Assembly: GCF_000812685.1 (NCBI RefSeq)
Contig: NZ_JWIF01000065.1
Span: 30,576 to 94,575 of the forward strand
Source: Halocynthiibacter namhaensis
GTDB taxonomy: Bacteria; Pseudomonadota; Alphaproteobacteria; Rhodobacterales; Rhodobacteraceae
DNA length: 64,000 nt
Direction of reading: 5' to 3'
Shown here piece after piece: positions 26,977 to 36,338 of the stretch; the first letter of the stretch is position 1; every line of letters begins with the position of its first letter. Below the pieces are notes generated by a model. It was given only the letters and a program-made list of their open reading frames with translations. It was not told the DNA's origin and ran no database searches. Made by a program: the position numbers and the translations under genes.

Positions 26977-28279
26977 CTTGTGCTGCCCTGATATAGTTCA
27001 TGGGATTGACGGGGGTTCCGCCAACGCGGATTTCATAGTGCAGATGGGTGCCGGTCGAACGACCAGTATTCCCCATTTCACCTATTTTTTGACCACGCGT
27101 CACGCGTTCACCGGCACGTACAACGAGACGGCTTTGGTGTGCATAGCGGGTTTCGATACCAAAATCATGCTGAATCTTTACCAGCCGGCCATAGCCCGAC
27201 TGCCACCCAGCATGTATCACAACGCCATCAGCCGTTGCGTAAATCGGGGTGCCATGGGCCCCGGCAAAGTCAGATCCGTTGTGCATCCGTCCCCAGCGGC
27301 TGCCAAACCCGGATGTGAAACGGAAGTTGCCGGTCACAGGCATCGCAAACGGAGCCTTCTGTGCGGCAATACGATAAAGGTTAACGCGATCCATCTCACG
27401 TAAGATGGCATTGGCGCGCATGCTATCGGGGTCGATCGTGCCGTCCGCACCAGGCACCAAAAGTGGCGTTAATGGGCCGCCAAGACCAGAATATCCACGA
27501 CGTACGGATTCAATCAAACGATCTGGATCTTGGCCAACAGCGCGGAACATTTCATCCAAAGGTTTCAATGAAACCGTTACAGCATCTTCAAGCTGCTGAA
27601 AAATGCGGTCATTGCGTTGTTCGACCAATTGGGCCTCAAACATCAGGTCTTTAACCGTGTTTTCATGGGCTGCAGCAAATCCTGCGATCCGGTCACGTTC
27701 GCCCGCCGTATCTGCAAGGGCTGTGGACAGGAAATCAAGGGTGTTCTGGACATCTGCAATGCTTGAGGCTTCGGTGCGCGCAGAGCCGGTGTTGCCTTGC
27801 AATTCTGCACTGAGATTTGCAACTTCGTTCCGGGCGTTGTCACGATCTTTCAAAACCGTGTTCAGCGTTGCTTGGATCACTTCAATGCCGGTTTCCAATT
27901 CGCGGCGACGATCCTGGGCACGCAGAAGTTGGCTTTGCATGGCTGAAACTTCAGCAAGAGCCGAATTGAAACGTGTCTGCGCGGCTAAGGATTCAGCGGC
28001 ACGCTGGTCACGTTCGGTCGATAATGTATTCAGACGATCTTCGTATAGAACTTTTTCGCGCTGGCTTTGATCGCGCACAGAACCTGCACCAATGTTGTCG
28101 ATCAGCAAAAAGGCAGTGGCGAGGACAGTCCAGGAAAACGTCAATGTGACACCCGTAAGGGCGGTGACTTGGGCAAGGGGAGAGAGGCGAATGAAACGTG
28201 TTTCGGTATCCGAACGCAAAAAGATGCGCCTATCTGGAAAACGTTTTTCCAGCAAAGAGTTCAGCTTTGAAAATGCCAC
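26966..28279 (-). CDS. M23-family peptidoglycan endopeptidase with coiled coil
   Basis: 437 residues from a GTG at 28279 (MAFSKLNSLLEKRFPDRR-like start). One membrane helix at about 38-60, a long periplasmic coiled coil (about 75-235, many Glu/Arg/Gln heptads) and a C-terminal LytM/M23 domain (about 320-430). Zinc ligands are visible as the His and Asp of HNGSDFAG and in THLHYEIRVGG (HxH). It cleaves cross-bridges in the wall. It forms one operon with the downstream bactofilin, whose start it overlaps, suggesting the bactofilin scaffold localises it. Confidence 0.92.
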   Translation of the reverse strand: MAFSKLNSLLEKRFPDRRIFLRSDTETRFIRLSPLAQVTALTGVTLTFSWTVLATAFLLIDNIGAGSVRDQSQREKVLYEDRLNTLSTERDQRAAESLAAQTRFNSALAEVSAMQSQLLRAQDRRRELETGIEVIQATLNTVLKDRDNARNEVANLSAELQGNTGSARTEASSIADVQNTLDFLSTALADTAGERDRIAGFAAAHENTVKDLMFEAQLVEQRNDRIFQQLEDAVTVSLKPLDEMFRAVGQDPDRLIESVRRGYSGLGGPLTPLLVPGADGTIDPDSMRANAILREMDRVNLYRIAAQKAPFAMPVTGNFRFTSGFGSRWGRMHNGSDFAGAHGTPIYATADGVVIHAGWQSGYGRLVKIQHDFGIETRYAHQSRLVVRAGERVTRGQKIGEMGNTGRSTGTHLHYEIRVGGTPVNPMNYIRAAQDVF

Positions 28280-28493
28280 GTTTGGTTAACCCGTTATACT
28301 TGAGCATTTCTGCCCGCTCAGACGTGCCGTTTGATCGGCATGACTGAAAATTTCTGTCCCCGGTTCAAAAAGGCTGCGGTGGTGCCTCCTGATCAAACCC
28401 CTCATTGCCGTCCTGGTCCCACAGGATAAGGCGTTGGTAATCTGTTACCCTTGGCGCGGCGTTGGGGCAAGAAGTTTCAGCGTATAAGGATGC

Positions 28494-28537
28494 GAAACGG
28501 TGAAAATTGCCCATAGGCGGCAATTTCTCGCCGTTTC
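28494..28537. repeat. Long imperfect hairpin in a 307-base gap
   Basis: Positions 28494-28511 and 28519-28537 pair over about 18 bases with one bulge and one G-T pair (GAAACGG...AATTGCC against GGCAATT...CCGTTTC). It lies downstream of DUF455 and upstream of the M23 gene, both on the minus strand. It has no T run, so it could be an RNA processing site, an sRNA stem or a weak terminator. Nothing else in 28280-28586 is recognisable. Confidence 0.55.
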
Positions 28538-28586
28538 TTGGTTAAGAAAGCACCGGAAGCACCCGTAATTATGCGTATTTTTGCGA

Positions 28587-29432
28587 CTATGCTTCGGGCA
28601 GTTCTTCGGTCAGCGGCCAGTAGAAATCCGGGGGAAGTCCCGCATCCGCCCGTTTTTCTTCGTTGAAGGGCGGTCGCAACAACCCGTGAAAATACTTACG
28701 AACAAGCCGGTGGAATTCGTCTTTTGGGTCCAGTTCATGGCGGCCGCATAGGAAGTGAAACCATTTGGATCCATAGGCGACGTGGCCGACTTCTTCGGCA
28801 TATATCACTTCAAGTGCTGAGACGCTTTCATGATCTTTGGCGCGTTTGAAAATGTCGATCATGCCTGGGGTCACATCCAGGCCGCGCGCTTCAAGAACCA
28901 TGGGGACCACCGCCAAACGCCCCATGAAGTCATCGGCAGTGTCTTGGGCGGCACGCCACATGCCCGCATGGGCTGCCAAAGCGCCATAGTGACTGCCCAA
29001 CCGTTCCAAGCAGTCACATATCATATTGAAATGATTGCTTTCTTCAGATGCGGCCTTGACCCAATCATCATAATATCCTGCGGGCATTTTCACCTGGGAA
29101 AACCGCGCGATAATGTCCCAATGCAAGTCAACTGCATTGAGCTCAATATGGGCCACGGCGTGGAGCAATGCGATCCGACCGTCCGGGGTTCCGGGTTTGC
29201 GCCGGGGCACGTCGCGTGGTGATAAAAGCTCGGGGCGCTCAGGACGACCTGGGGTGTCTGGTGGGGGGCAATTGCCAATGTCGGGCAGGGCGCCGCTTTC
29301 ACGCATTGCGAACCAAGTTTTCGCATGGGCAAGGCTGCGTGCGCATTTTTCGCGGCCATCGGCGCAGTTCAAAACGTCGACAGCCATTTCAGTTAAGGTG
29401 AGCTGGGGTGTTGCATTCGGTGATGAGGTCAT
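28587..29432 (-). CDS. DUF455 ferritin-like protein
   Basis: 281 residues, helical and of the ferritin-like superfamily. Candidate di-metal ligands are in AHIELNAVDLHWD, ASEESNHFNM and EVIYAEEVGHVAYGSKW (the ExxH pattern), arranged as in MiaE-like di-iron proteins. The DUF455 family is uncharacterised; related folds hydroxylate tRNA bases or handle oxygen. Its start overlaps the stop of the bcp gene by four bases (ATGA), indicating translational coupling to a peroxide-detoxifying enzyme. Confidence 0.85.
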   Translation of the reverse strand: MTSSPNATPQLTLTEMAVDVLNCADGREKCARSLAHAKTWFAMRESGALPDIGNCPPPDTPGRPERPELLSPRDVPRRKPGTPDGRIALLHAVAHIELNAVDLHWDIIARFSQVKMPAGYYDDWVKAASEESNHFNMICDCLERLGSHYGALAAHAGMWRAAQDTADDFMGRLAVVPMVLEARGLDVTPGMIDIFKRAKDHESVSALEVIYAEEVGHVAYGSKWFHFLCGRHELDPKDEFHRLVRKYFHGLLRPPFNEEKRADAGLPPDFYWPLTEELPEA

Positions 29433-29920
29433 GCGGACAGGCCCTTCACCTCAGCGAGGACCTCGTCCACATGGCCGGGCACTTTCACTTTAGGCCAGAT
29501 CTTGGCGATTGTTCCGTCTGCTTTGATCACGACTGTTGTGCGTTCGATCCCCCAAAAGACCTTGCCATACATCTTTTTTTCTTTCCAAACGCCATAACGT
29601 TCACAGACATCACCGTCGAGATCAGACAATAGCGGGATGGTCAGATCGTGTTTTTTGCGGAAGTTCTCATGCTTCTTAAGGCTGTCTTTTGAGATACCAA
29701 AAACACGTGCACCTGCGGCATCAAATTGCGCCTTATCCGTGGAAAATTCGCAAGCTTCACGCGTACAACCGGGGGTGTTGTCTTTGGGGTAGAAAAATAA
29801 AACCACGGTTTGGCCTTGAAGGTTCGACAGCGTGATCTCACCCGAATTGTCGGTTGGCAGCGTGAAATCAGGCGCTTTTTCGCCAATTTGTACGAGGTTT
29901 GCTGTGTTTTCGGTTGGCAT
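29429..29920 (-). CDS. bcp: Thioredoxin-dependent peroxiredoxin (Bcp/PrxQ)
   Basis: 163 residues. It reduces hydrogen peroxide and organic peroxides with electrons from thioredoxin. The peroxidatic Cys52 and resolving Cys57 lie in TPGCTREACEF, the five-residue spacing of the Bcp alpha type; FFYPKDNTPGC and the Arg in IERTTVVIKADG complete the active site. An AAGGGAAG ribosome site precedes the ATG. It is coupled to the DUF455 gene downstream and divergent from the large AsmA-like gene. Confidence 0.95.
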   Translation of the reverse strand: MPTENTANLVQIGEKAPDFTLPTDNSGEITLSNLQGQTVVLFFYPKDNTPGCTREACEFSTDKAQFDAAGARVFGISKDSLKKHENFRKKHDLTIPLLSDLDGDVCERYGVWKEKKMYGKVFWGIERTTVVIKADGTIAKIWPKVKVPGHVDEVLAEVKGLSA

Positions 29921-30036
29921 GTGGGTGTCTTCCCTTCACAAAGATTTAAGTTCCGTTTTAGCGCGCCACGCGCGAAGTTAAAGCGAAACCCGTACTGCGC
30001 CCGTCGCAGCGCTGATGAGGATCAATCGGAGCCGGG

Positions 30037-33000
30037 ATGACGACCCCCGAACACGACCACAGTGATACACCAAAAAATGCGCAGGATTTACCTGCGTCTT
30101 TAGATGTGGCTGATGGTTCAGATCAGGGTGCGGGACCGGCCGTTGACGACGTGCGGCCAGAACAATTGATGGCGACACTTCAGCCGCATTTGCCCGAACG
30201 CCGCAAGAAATGGCGGCGCAAACCCAAGAAACCAAAAAAACCTTGGCGCAAACGTCACGGCACTATTTTTAGTCTGTTGATCCTGTTCTCTGTGTTGGCG
30301 ATCGTTGTGCCGTTGTCGCTGGCGCTGATTTCTGGGCGCGCAGTGAAGGCCCCAGAGTTTCTGTCAACGCGGGTGGAAAAGGTGTTGGGCAACTCCCTTG
30401 CGGGCGGGCAGATGGATCTTGGACGGGTCGATGTGATTTTGACCGAAGATTGGCAACCACAAATCCGCATTGAAAGCTTGGCGCTGGCTGATCAAACCAA
30501 TTTGCCCATTGCCGAGTTTCGCAATATTCATGTGACTCTGTCGCGGCGTGAACTGTTGCGCGCAACCGTCGCCCCCTTAGATGTTTCCGTGAATGGTGGC
30601 TTTTTGTCTTTGCGTCGTGACCCTGAAGGTCGCTTTAATATCGCGCTGGACACGCAGGGGGACAGCCAGCTGTCCGGCAGCGGGAACTTGGCAGATATTC
30701 TTGATTCAATTGATGAAATCTTTGAAACACCAGAGCTTTCATCCGTGCGTGAAATGCGAGCGGAAGACATTACGTTTCAGTATGAAGACGTGCGTGCAGC
30801 GAAGTTTTGGATCGCAAATGGTGGCGCGTTTGAGTTGACCCAACAGGAAGATAAACTTGAGCTGCGCCTCGGGTTTCAGCTGTTATATGGTGAAGACATC
30901 CCGGCGCAAGCGGCTGTTTCCTTCACCTCTTTCAAAGGGTCGCGGCGTGCAATCTTGGCCACCAATGTGATTGGATTGCCTGCATCTGATTTCGCGTCTC
31001 AGGCACCGGCTTTGGCGTGGCTTGACGTGTTGGATGCACCTGTCTCGGCGGCGATCCGGGCGGAAATCGACGAAGAAGGGGTGTTGTCATCAACCGATGG
31101 CACGCTTGATATCGGGGCGGGGGCTTTGAAGCCGACGGAAGACACGCTGCCCGTGGGATTTGACGGTGCGCGCGCCTACTTTAGTTTTGATCCGTCAGAA
31201 CAGACCCTGCGGTTTGACGAATTGTCCGTTGCGACGGATTACGGCAGTTTTGAGATGACAGGCCAAGGATATTTACGTGATGTGACCAATGGCTTGCCGA
31301 ATGTGATTCTGGGTCAGTTCCAGGTCAGCGCGCTTGAGGTTAGCCCAGATGGGATTTTTGAGGCCCCGGTGACGCTGGAACGCGGTGCGGTGGATATGCG
31401 CATTGAGCTGAACCCTTTCACGCTGACACTTGGGCAGGCGATGTTGCAACATGGTGATGGTCACGTCATTGCGCGCGGAACCGTGGCTGCCAAGCCAGGG
31501 GGGTGGCAGGTGGCCGTGGATGTGGAACTTGACCAATTGGACGCGCGATCTGTTGTGGCGCTTTGGCCTGTGGTCGCATCCCCAAACACGCGTAAGTGGT
31601 TGGATGACAATATAATTTCAGGTGATATTGGACCAGCGAATGCTGCCTTTCGACTGAAGCCAGGTGAAAAACCAGCGGTGTCGCTGCAGTTTGGCTTTTC
31701 AGATGCACAGGTACGTTTCATGCGTCAGATGCCGTTGATCAGCGGCGGGGTTGGCTATGGAAGCCTGCATAACAATCGCTTTGTTTTGGTCGCGAACCAA
31801 GGTCAAGTCACCCCACCAGAAGGCGGTGCCTTGGCAATTGGTGGTTCGGTCATCACCATCGACGATGTCGAACTCAGCCCCCCAGATTTGCACGTAGCGT
31901 TGCAGGCGCGTGCGGGGATCACTGCGGTGACGTCCTTGCTGGATCAAAAACCGTTTGAGTTCTTGACCAAGGCGGGTCTCCCGATTGATCTGGCGCAAGG
32001 GTCTGCGACGGTGTCGGCGGATATCACCGTGCCGTTGCGCAACGGGTTACAAGCGGTCGATGTCCCGTTTGAGGCACGTGCGGTTTTGCATAATATGCGT
32101 TCTGATCAAGTGGTGCCGGGCAAATGGATCCTTGGTGACGGCATGCGATTTTTTGCCAATAATGACCATTTGGAAATCTCTGGTGCAGGGCGAATTGCGT
32201 CACATGAAAACAGTCGGGGGGGCGCTCGTTTTGACGCGCTTTGGCGGCAAAGCCTTGCTCAGGAAAACGCTGGGACTTCGTCGGTGTCGGGACAGGTTAC
32301 CCTGAATAATGCGTTTTTGGATGAATTTGGTATCGCTTTGCCCAATGGATTTCTGCGGGGCGAGACCCTGGGAGAGTTTGAAATTGCGCTTAATCGTGGT
32401 GAAGCGCCCCGGATGCGGTTGAGTTCGGACCTGCGTGGCGCCGGATTGCGGATCAGTGAAATCGGTTGGTCAAAGCCACGGGGCGCTGGCGGTGGTCTTG
32501 AAGTCACCGGCCGTTTGGGATCCCCCGTACGCATTGATCAGCTGCGGCTTGAAAGCAGTGGGTTGAATGCCGTTGGTTCTGTCGTTTTGAATGAAAATAA
32601 CAGTTTCCGCGAAGCGCGTTTTGAACGTGTGACGGTGGGAAACTGGCTGGATGCGCCGGTAACATTGACCGCCCGTGGACGGGGCGAGAGCCCAGCGATT
32701 TCGGTGCTTGGTGGACGCGTTGATATTCGACGTACCACATTTGGGCAGGGGGGCAGTGGCGGCACGGGCAGTGTAAATACGCCGATCACATTAGCGCTTG
32801 ATCGCTTGCAGGTGACGGACAGTATCGCCCTGCACAATATGCGCGGCATGCTGAACACATCCCCGGCCTTAAATGGTGAGTTCACGGGCCTTGTGAACGG
32901 GGTTGCGCCCGTCAATGGGCGCTTGACGCCAAGCGCGCAAGGCACTTCTGTGCGGATCCAAAGCAATGACACGGGAGCGGTCTTGCGGGCCGCTGGGGTG

Positions 33001-33528
33001 TTTACAAAACTGTTTGATGGCACGATGGATTTGCTTTTGGTGCCGCGTGCACAGGATGGGCATTATGATGGGCAGTTGACCGCTGAGAATGTGAAAGTCC
33101 GTGGGGCGCCTGCTTTGGCGGATATGTTGGGTGCGATTTCTGTTGTTGGATTGCTGCAGCAGTTGAACGGTGATGGGATCCGATTTGCCAAGGTCAGGTC
33201 CGAATTTATCATGACGCCAAGTCATGTGAACCTGCTACAGGGCAGTGCTGTTGGTGCGTCGCTTGGGGTGTCTATGGAGGGGATTTATACCTTGGGCACC
33301 ACCGAACTTGATATGCGGGGCGTGGTGTCGCCAATCTATCTTTTGAATGGCGTGGGCGCTGCTGTGTCACGCCGTGGAGAGGGGTTGTTTGGGTTCAATT
33401 ACCGACTTAAGGGCACTGCAGATGACCCCAAGGTGCGGGTGAATCCGTTGTCGTTTTTAACCCCAGGAATTCTACGTGATATTTTCCGAGGAAAACCGCC
33501 TCAAGCGCCAGTAGACCCGGTTGAATAG
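30037..33528 (+). CDS. Large AsmA/YhdP-like envelope protein (DUF3971)
   Basis: 1163 residues. A basic, Pro-rich cytoplasmic N-terminus (RRKKWRRKPKKPKKPWRK at about 55-72) precedes one membrane helix (about 82-105), then a long periplasmic part of repeated beta strands ending in the AsmA-like C-terminal region (LTAENVKVRGAPALADMLG, VSMEGIYTLGTTELDMRG and the late VSPIYLLNGV). YhdP and its relatives form bridge-like hydrophobic grooves that move phospholipid toward the outer membrane in Escherichia coli; the same role here is inferred from fold only. It is the longest gene in the window and is followed by the CTAGTTTT microsatellite. Confidence 0.85.
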   Translation: MTTPEHDHSDTPKNAQDLPASLDVADGSDQGAGPAVDDVRPEQLMATLQPHLPERRKKWRRKPKKPKKPWRKRHGTIFSLLILFSVLAIVVPLSLALISGRAVKAPEFLSTRVEKVLGNSLAGGQMDLGRVDVILTEDWQPQIRIESLALADQTNLPIAEFRNIHVTLSRRELLRATVAPLDVSVNGGFLSLRRDPEGRFNIALDTQGDSQLSGSGNLADILDSIDEIFETPELSSVREMRAEDITFQYEDVRAAKFWIANGGAFELTQQEDKLELRLGFQLLYGEDIPAQAAVSFTSFKGSRRAILATNVIGLPASDFASQAPALAWLDVLDAPVSAAIRAEIDEEGVLSSTDGTLDIGAGALKPTEDTLPVGFDGARAYFSFDPSEQTLRFDELSVATDYGSFEMTGQGYLRDVTNGLPNVILGQFQVSALEVSPDGIFEAPVTLERGAVDMRIELNPFTLTLGQAMLQHGDGHVIARGTVAAKPGGWQVAVDVELDQLDARSVVALWPVVASPNTRKWLDDNIISGDIGPANAAFRLKPGEKPAVSLQFGFSDAQVRFMRQMPLISGGVGYGSLHNNRFVLVANQGQVTPPEGGALAIGGSVITIDDVELSPPDLHVALQARAGITAVTSLLDQKPFEFLTKAGLPIDLAQGSATVSADITVPLRNGLQAVDVPFEARAVLHNMRSDQVVPGKWILGDGMRFFANNDHLEISGAGRIASHENSRGGARFDALWRQSLAQENAGTSSVSGQVTLNNAFLDEFGIALPNGFLRGETLGEFEIALNRGEAPRMRLSSDLRGAGLRISEIGWSKPRGAGGGLEVTGRLGSPVRIDQLRLESSGLNAVGSVVLNENNSFREARFERVTVGNWLDAPVTLTARGRGESPAISVLGGRVDIRRTTFGQGGSGGTGSVNTPITLALDRLQVTDSIALHNMRGMLNTSPALNGEFTGLVNGVAPVNGRLTPSAQGTSVRIQSNDTGAVLRAAGVFTKLFDGTMDLLLVPRAQDGHYDGQLTAENVKVRGAPALADMLGAISVVGLLQQLNGDGIRFAKVRSEFIMTPSHVNLLQGSAVGASLGVSMEGIYTLGTTELDMRGVVSPIYLLNGVGAAVSRRGEGLFGFNYRLKGTADDPKVRVNPLSFLTPGILRDIFRGKPPQAPVDPVE

Positions 33529-33546
33529 GCTTGCAAGGCGAGTAAA

Positions 33547-33624
33547 CTAGTTTTCTAGTTTTCTAGTTTTCTAGTTTTCTAGTTTTCTAGTTTTCTAGTT
33601 TTCTAGTTTTCTAGTTTTCTAGTT
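33547..33624. repeat. (CTAGTTTT) microsatellite, about 9.75 copies
   Basis: The 8-base unit CTAGTTTT repeats from 33547, nine full copies plus CTAGTT. It lies between the AsmA-like stop (33528) and queA (33682), ending 46 bases before the RBS. A repeat of this kind can slip during replication, changing promoter or leader spacing. CTAG is a rare tetranucleotide in many bacterial genomes, which makes the run striking. Confidence 0.97.
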
Positions 33625-33681
33625 CTTTGGGCTTTGTATTCTAAACTTGCCAGTTTTGGCAGAATGTCGCAAAGGAGGCGC

Positions 33682-34755
33682 ATGAAACTTTCTGACTTTG
33701 ATTTCGCACTTCCTGAAGACTTGATCGCGACGCGCCCTGCGGTGCCGCGTACTGCCTCGCGTTTGTTACTGGCGCAGGGGCAGGGTGTTGATATGGCGCT
33801 GTCTGACCACCATGTTTATGATCTGTGTCAGTTCTTGCGCGCCGGCGATCGATTGGTTCTGAACGACACAAAAGTTATCCCTGCACGCCTGTCAGGGCAG
33901 CGGTTTCGCGACAGTGCACAGGGGCGTGTCAGCGCAAAAATCGAAGTCACTTTGTTGGAACCCTCTGGCGAGGTTTCCGGGGGATGGCGCGCTTTGCTAA
34001 AACCTTTGCGTAAAGTGAAAGACGGCGAAGATATTGAGTTCGGTGACGGGTTTATGGCCCGTGTAACCGGGCGTGACGATGGCGCGGCCTTGCTTGAATT
34101 CAACGCGAGCGGTGCGGATTTTGATGCAGCTTTGCAAAAAGCCGGCCAGATGCCCTTGCCGCCTTACATTGCGGCGAAACGCGCGGCTGATGACCAAGAC
34201 AATACCGACTATCAAACTGTTTTTGCGCGCAATTCCGGTGCGGTGGCCGCGCCAACAGCGAGCTTGCATTTTGATCAAAAGTTGTTGGACAAACTTGCGC
34301 AAATCGGTGTTGAGTTCACTCATGTTACCTTGCATGTCGGCGCGGGCACATTTTTGCCGGTGAAGGTTGATGATGTGCGTGACCATAAAATGCATGCGGA
34401 ATGGGGTGAAGTGTCAGCGATTGCCGTTGATGAAATTAAAGCCACCAAAGCCGCCGGGGGCCGTGTGATCCCCGTGGGCACCACAGCATTGCGCCTGATT
34501 GAAAGTGCGGCGCGGGCCAGTGGTGAAATCGCAGTTTTCGCAGATGAAACCGATATTTTCATCACGCCGGGCTTTGACTTTAAGGTGGCGGATGGATTGA
34601 TGACCAACTTCCACTTGCCGAAATCGACCCTGATGATGTTGGTGTCTGCCCTTATGGGCGTGGACGAGATGAAGCGCATCTATAATCATGCGATTGCGGA
34701 TGGGTATCGGTTCTTTTCCTATGGCGACAGCTCGCTTTTATTGCCGAGCGATTAA
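33682..34755 (+). CDS. queA: S-adenosylmethionine:tRNA ribosyltransferase-isomerase
   Basis: 357 residues from the ATG at 33682, directly after a near-perfect ribosome site AAAGGAGG (33671-33678). It transfers and isomerises the ribose of S-adenosylmethionine onto preQ1-tRNA to make epoxyqueuosine. Family motifs: [18 protein letters not shown] at the start, [20 protein letters not shown], the TASLHFD-like segment, [15 protein letters not shown], and [21 protein letters not shown] near the end. No tgt or other que genes lie adjacent. A microsatellite in the leader could affect expression. Confidence 0.97.
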   Translation: MKLSDFDFALPEDLIATRPAVPRTASRLLLAQGQGVDMALSDHHVYDLCQFLRAGDRLVLNDTKVIPARLSGQRFRDSAQGRVSAKIEVTLLEPSGEVSGGWRALLKPLRKVKDGEDIEFGDGFMARVTGRDDGAALLEFNASGADFDAALQKAGQMPLPPYIAAKRAADDQDNTDYQTVFARNSGAVAAPTASLHFDQKLLDKLAQIGVEFTHVTLHVGAGTFLPVKVDDVRDHKMHAEWGEVSAIAVDEIKATKAAGGRVIPVGTTALRLIESAARASGEIAVFADETDIFITPGFDFKVADGLMTNFHLPKSTLMMLVSALMGVDEMKRIYNHAIADGYRFFSYGDSSLLLPSD

Positions 34756-34857
34756 CAAATATATGAAATGCGACAAAATGCCCGAAGGCGACTATAATTA
34801 GTCGTTCCTGTACGGTTTCGCATTCCGCGCCGTAGTAAGGCTCGGGCAAAATATGTT

Positions 34858-34880
34858 CCCCCACGCCATTTGTCTGGGGG
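34858..34880 (+). promoter_or_regulatory. Hairpin in the leader of the MFS gene
   Basis: CCCCCA (34858-34863) and TGGGGG (34875-34880) pair around an 11-base loop, ending 20 bases before the start codon and just ahead of the AAGGA ribosome site. Function uncertain. Confidence 0.35.
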
Positions 34881-34900
34881 CAGTTCACTAAGGAAACGCG

Positions 34901-36166
34901 ATGTTTGAAGTTCTGAAAAGCTCTTGGGCGCTGCTGCTAGGCATGGGTCTGTTGATGGTCGGAAATGGCCTGCAAGGTTCTCTGTTGGGTGTGGTTGGTA
35001 CTGCGAATGAGTTCTCTACATTCTCGCTGTCGATCATTATGTCGGGCTATTTCTTGGGCTTCCTCGGTGGATCGCGTATGGCCCCAGGCATGATCCGTCG
35101 CGTGGGGCACGTACGGGTGTTTGCGGCTCTTGCGTCGTTCATTTCGGCCGTCTTGATCCTTTACCCAACGATGACAAACCCTGTTGCATGGACCATTGGC
35201 CGGATCATCATCGGGTTCTGTTTCTCGGGCGTGTATGTGACGGCGGAAAGCTGGCTGAACAACGCATCTTCAAATGAAAACCGGGGCAAATCCCTGTCGC
35301 TTTATCTAATTGTCCAGATGATCGGGATTGTATCCGCACAGGGTATTTTGAACGTGGCTGACACCGGCGGATATACATTGTTTGTGATCTCATCCGTGTT
35401 GGTTTCGATCTCATTTGCGCCGATTTTACTGTCCATCAGCCCAACACCCGCCTTTGAAACCGCCAAGGCGATGACCGTCAAAGAGCTGTTCCAGCGGTCC
35501 CCATTGGGCTGCGTTTCTGTGGCCGTCTTGGGCGGGATTTTTGCTGCGCAATTTGGTATGGGGGCGGTTTATGCGACGCAGGTCGGCATGAGCATCGGCG
35601 AGCTATCGATCTTTGTCTCAACGCTTTATATTGGTGCGATGGTTCTGCAATATCCTATCGGGTGGATTTCAGATCGCATGGACCGCCGCCAATTGATCGG
35701 CATCGTATCGGGATTTGGTGTGATTGGGACGGTCATTGGCTATTTGGCCGGCGGGCAGTTTGAGATCCTTCTGGTGGCGGCCTTTATTATTGGTGGCATG
35801 TCCAACCCGCTTTATGGTCTGGCGATTGCGCACACCAATGACTTTCTTGATCCCGAAGACATGGCGGCGGCCTCTGGTGGTTTGGTGTTTGCCAACGGGC
35901 TTGGTGCAATTGCAGGTCCGGTTGTGACGGGGTGGGCAATGCAGGTGTTCGGGCCGGAAGGGTTCTATGTCTACATCGGCGTGTTGATGACCTTCCTGTC
36001 AGGCTACGCCGTTTATCGGATGACACAGCGTCCAACCGTTAGCGTTGAAGACAGCGGCACCTGGGCGCCGGTTCTTCAATCCGCGACGGCCGTTGCGGTT
36101 GAGGTCGCGCAAGAGGTCTTCATCGAAGCGCAAGAAGAAGCGGCCGAAGAAGAAAACACTGCTTAA
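34901..36166 (+). CDS. MFS transporter
   Basis: 421 residues, twelve predicted membrane helices in two halves. The loop between helices 2 and 3 has GSRMAPGMIRRVGHVRVF, in the place of the MFS G-x-x-x-D-R-x-G-R-R motif, and the second half has GWISDRMDRRQLIG. The tail ends in a Glu/Ala-rich stretch (EAQEEAAEEENTA). Similar transporters (YcaD-like) are common in Rhodobacterales; substrate unknown. It is followed by a perfect 15-pair hairpin and has its own leader hairpin, so it is a single-gene unit. Confidence 0.85.
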   Translation: MFEVLKSSWALLLGMGLLMVGNGLQGSLLGVVGTANEFSTFSLSIIMSGYFLGFLGGSRMAPGMIRRVGHVRVFAALASFISAVLILYPTMTNPVAWTIGRIIIGFCFSGVYVTAESWLNNASSNENRGKSLSLYLIVQMIGIVSAQGILNVADTGGYTLFVISSVLVSISFAPILLSISPTPAFETAKAMTVKELFQRSPLGCVSVAVLGGIFAAQFGMGAVYATQVGMSIGELSIFVSTLYIGAMVLQYPIGWISDRMDRRQLIGIVSGFGVIGTVIGYLAGGQFEILLVAAFIIGGMSNPLYGLAIAHTNDFLDPEDMAAASGGLVFANGLGAIAGPVVTGWAMQVFGPEGFYVYIGVLMTFLSGYAVYRMTQRPTVSVEDSGTWAPVLQSATAVAVEVAQEVFIEAQEEAAEEENTA

Positions 36167-36174
36167 TATTCCCA

Positions 36175-36212
36175 AAACGTTAGCGCCAAGGTGACTGTTG
36201 GCGCTAACGTTT
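36175..36212. terminator. Perfect 15-pair hairpin after the MFS gene
   Basis: Positions 36175-36189 and 36198-36212 pair without mismatch around an 8-base loop. The T run is weak (TTTGT). Each arm contains a sequence close to TGTTAGCGCTAACA (12 of 14 for 36196-36209), the LacI-type palindrome also found upstream of the two GAPDH genes, so it may act as an operator pair as well as, or instead of, a terminator. Confidence 0.6.
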
Positions 36213-36338
36213 GTACATTCGTCGCATACAGGCAACTATTTGACGGAGATGAACTGGTTTCCCATTGTATCTGTGTAAAACTTTTGTAACGCTCATTCCT
36301 GTAGTGAGTAGGCAACATGCGTATGGAGGAGGGTCCGG

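Noticed and set aside
33547..33624. CRISPR-like repeat
   Set aside because: The units are 8 bases with no spacers; it is a microsatellite.
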